This document shows positions 6,018-7,043 of a DNA stretch of 7,043 nucleotides, piece by piece (the stretch's first letter is position 1; every line of letters starts with the position of its first letter). Under the pieces are notes generated by a model. The model ran no database searches. It saw nothing but the letters and a program-made list of their open reading frames with translations, and was not told the DNA's origin. Origin of the DNA: Sphingomonas sp. (GTDB lineage Bacteria > Pseudomonadota > Alphaproteobacteria > Sphingomonadales > Sphingomonadaceae); NCBI GenBank assembly GCA_030824725.1, contig JAPJRE010000208.1, positions 1-7,043 of the forward strand. The letters are read 5' to 3'. A program made the position numbers and the translations under genes.

Positions 6018-6237
6018 GGTGCGGCTCCTCCCTGTTGCGATCCAAAGACTGGCGATCCGCGGCATAGGCCCGCCGCAGCGGGCCGACGCCCATCGCCACC
6101 ACCGCGACCATCGCGACATAGGCGACCAGCCAGATGTCGTTGGTGGCGCGGCGATAGGACCAGGCGGCGAGCGACGCGATCACCACCGCCGCGAGCAGCC
6201 CCGCGACGATGTGGAGAACCTCGATCAGCACGCGCAC
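6010..6237 (-). CDS. Small two-helix membrane protein in the pdh operon, function unknown
   Basis: A 75-residue protein that I do not recognise. It has two hydrophobic segments, about 6-26 (VLHIVAGLLAAVVIASLAAW) and about 36-51 (WLVAYVAMVAVVAMGV), separated by a short polar loop (YRRATND). It ends in a charged tail (about 55-75) rich in Arg, Asp and Glu. The positive-inside rule does not settle topology, because both the loop and the tail contain arginines. The start is GTG 6237, with GGAG 7 bases upstream; a second in-frame GTG at 6231 is less well spaced. The gap from the pdhC stop is 13 bases, and the gene overlaps the yciA start by 8 bases. This packing and the preserved frame argue for a real gene. 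Nothing in the sequence gives a biochemical role. Confidence 0.75.
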   Translation of the reverse strand: MRVLIEVLHIVAGLLAAVVIASLAAWSYRRATNDIWLVAYVAMVAVVAMGVGPLRRAYAADRQSLDRNREEPHHD

Positions 6238-6250
6238 CGCCCGGCTCCGA

Positions 6251-7043
6251 TCAGGCGATCATGCCCATCGGGGCTTCGACGAGTTCCTTGAAGATCTTCA
6301 TCATCTCGGCCCCGTCGGCACCGTCGATGGCGCGATGGTCGAAGCTGCCGGTGGCGCTCATCACCGTCGCCACGCCGAGCGCGTCGTCGATGATGTAGGG
6401 GCGCTTCTCGCCCGCGCCGATCGCCATGATCATGCCCTGGGGCGGATTGATCACCGCTTCGAACTGCTTGATGCCGTACATGCCCATGTTGGACAGGCTG
6501 GCGGTGCCGCCCTGATATTCGTGCGGCTGCAGCTTGCCCTCGCGGGCGCGGGCGGCGAGGTCCTTCATCTCGGTCGCGATCGCCGAGACGCTCTTGTTCG
6601 CCGCGTCCTTGATGATCGGGGTGATCAGGCCGGTCGGGGTCGACACCGCGACCGACACGTCGGCGCGGCTGTACTTGATCAGCTTCTCACCCGTGTAGGT
6701 GACGTTGCACTTGGGCGTACGCGCCAGCGCCACGCCCAGCGCCTTGATCAGCAGATCGTTGACCGACAGCTTCACGCCGCGCGCTTCGAGCGCTTTGTTG
6801 AGCTCGCCGCGCAGCTTGAGCAGCGCGTCGAGGCGGATGTCCACCGTGAGGTAGATGTGGGGCACGGTCTGCTTCGACTCGGTGAGGCGACGCGCGATCG
6901 TCTTGCGGATGTTCGAGAGCTTCTCTTCCTCGTGCGGGATCGAGTCGTCGTACCACACGGCCTTGGTCTCGGTGCTCGCGACGGGCGCGGCAGCCGGGGC
7001 TGCGCTGGCGGCCGGAGCGGCGGCGGCGGGGGCAGCCGGGGCG
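6251..7043 (-). CDS. pdhC: Pyruvate dehydrogenase E2, dihydrolipoamide acetyltransferase, C-terminal part
   Basis: The E2 core transfers acetyl groups from lipoyl-lysine to CoA. The frame stays open to the window edge, so the 5' end is missing; 263 residues are visible. Visible residues 1 to about 22 are an Ala/Pro-rich flexible linker, followed by ASTETKAVWYDD and the catalytic domain from about residue 35. Typical catalytic-domain segments are KLSNIRKTIARRLTESKQTVPH, NDLLIKALGVAL, ADVSVAVSTPTGLITPII and GTASLSNMGMYGIKQFEAVI. The active-site motif is DHRAIDG, with H236 and D240 in visible numbering. The lipoyl domain and the E1/E3-binding domain are expected upstream, outside the window. A GTG at 6958 lies in this frame but is an internal valine, not a start. 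The next genes downstream are the two-helix protein, yciA and lpdA, which fits PDH E2 better than the 2-oxoglutarate dehydrogenase E2, usually found beside sucA. Upstream neighbours are probably pdhA and pdhB (inference). Confidence 0.95.
   Translation of the reverse strand, partial: APAAPAAAAPAASAAPAAAPVASTETKAVWYDDSIPHEEEKLSNIRKTIARRLTESKQTVPHIYLTVDIRLDALLKLRGELNKALEARGVKLSVNDLLIKALGVALARTPKCNVTYTGEKLIKYSRADVSVAVSTPTGLITPIIKDAANKSVSAIATEMKDLAARAREGKLQPHEYQGGTASLSNMGMYGIKQFEAVINPPQGMIMAIGAGEKRPYIIDDALGVATVMSATGSFDHRAIDGADGAEMMKIFKELVEAPMGMIA

Noticed and set aside
3714..6398. Very long plus-strand open frame (894 codons) opposite pdhC, yciA, lpdA and the membrane protein
   Set aside because: It lies antisense to several well-supported genes. 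Its translation is the Asp/His/Arg/Ala-rich pattern expected opposite GC-rich codons, and it crosses gene boundaries without domain structure.
6956..6958. GTG as the start of a short 235-residue acetyltransferase
   Set aside because: The frame remains open to the window edge and encodes the Ala/Pro linker typical of E2, so this GTG is an internal valine codon.
7013..7043. Ala/Pro-coding GCC/CCG-rich tract as a DNA repeat
   Set aside because: It is explained by the flexible inter-domain linker of E2 and has no regular unit length.

Overview
The window is GC-rich DNA that reads like the chromosome of an alphaproteobacterium, most probably a sphingomonad. The evidence is a PEPxxWA-type C-terminal sorting tag (the variant common in Sphingomonadales), the gene order E2 (pdhC) - small membrane protein - YciA-type thioesterase - lpdA, a CCCTTCCC/GGGGAGGG intergenic hairpin of a kind I associate with Sphingomonas, and strong G/C preference at third codon positions. 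That preference also creates very long open frames opposite the real genes. The genus is inference; no rRNA or other taxonomic marker is present.

Layout. Positions 1-132 hold no gene and are visibly more AT-rich than the rest. One plus-strand gene follows (133-771), a secreted PEP-CTERM protein of unknown function. It converges on a minus-strand series, with an imperfect hairpin (790-828) between the two stop codons. On the minus strand, read in the direction of transcription (high to low coordinates), the genes are: the C-terminal part of pdhC (7043-6251, cut by the window edge), a 75-residue two-helix membrane protein (6237-6010), a YciA-type acyl-CoA thioesterase (6017-5622), dihydrolipoamide dehydrogenase lpdA (5519-4122), two consecutive hairpins (4112-4038), a large polytopic membrane protein with GT-C glycosyltransferase-like features (about 3968-2493), and an exported GH51 alpha-L-arabinofuranosidase (2424-841).

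How the genes work together. pdhC to lpdA looks like the distal part of a pyruvate dehydrogenase operon. E2 makes acetyl-CoA and E3 (Lpd) reoxidises its lipoyl groups. The small membrane protein and the thioesterase are packed between them with a 13-nt gap and then an 8-nt overlap, which suggests translational coupling. The membrane protein and the arabinofuranosidase form a second same-strand pair, 68 bp apart, probably separated from the first operon by the hairpins. The arabinofuranosidase should act on arabinose-containing plant polysaccharide fragments in the periplasm or outside the cell.

No CRISPR array, mobile element, tRNA, rRNA or phage gene was seen, and there is no clear sign of a new multi-gene system. 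The least understood items are the two-helix protein inside the pdh operon, the GT-C-like protein and the PEP-CTERM protein.
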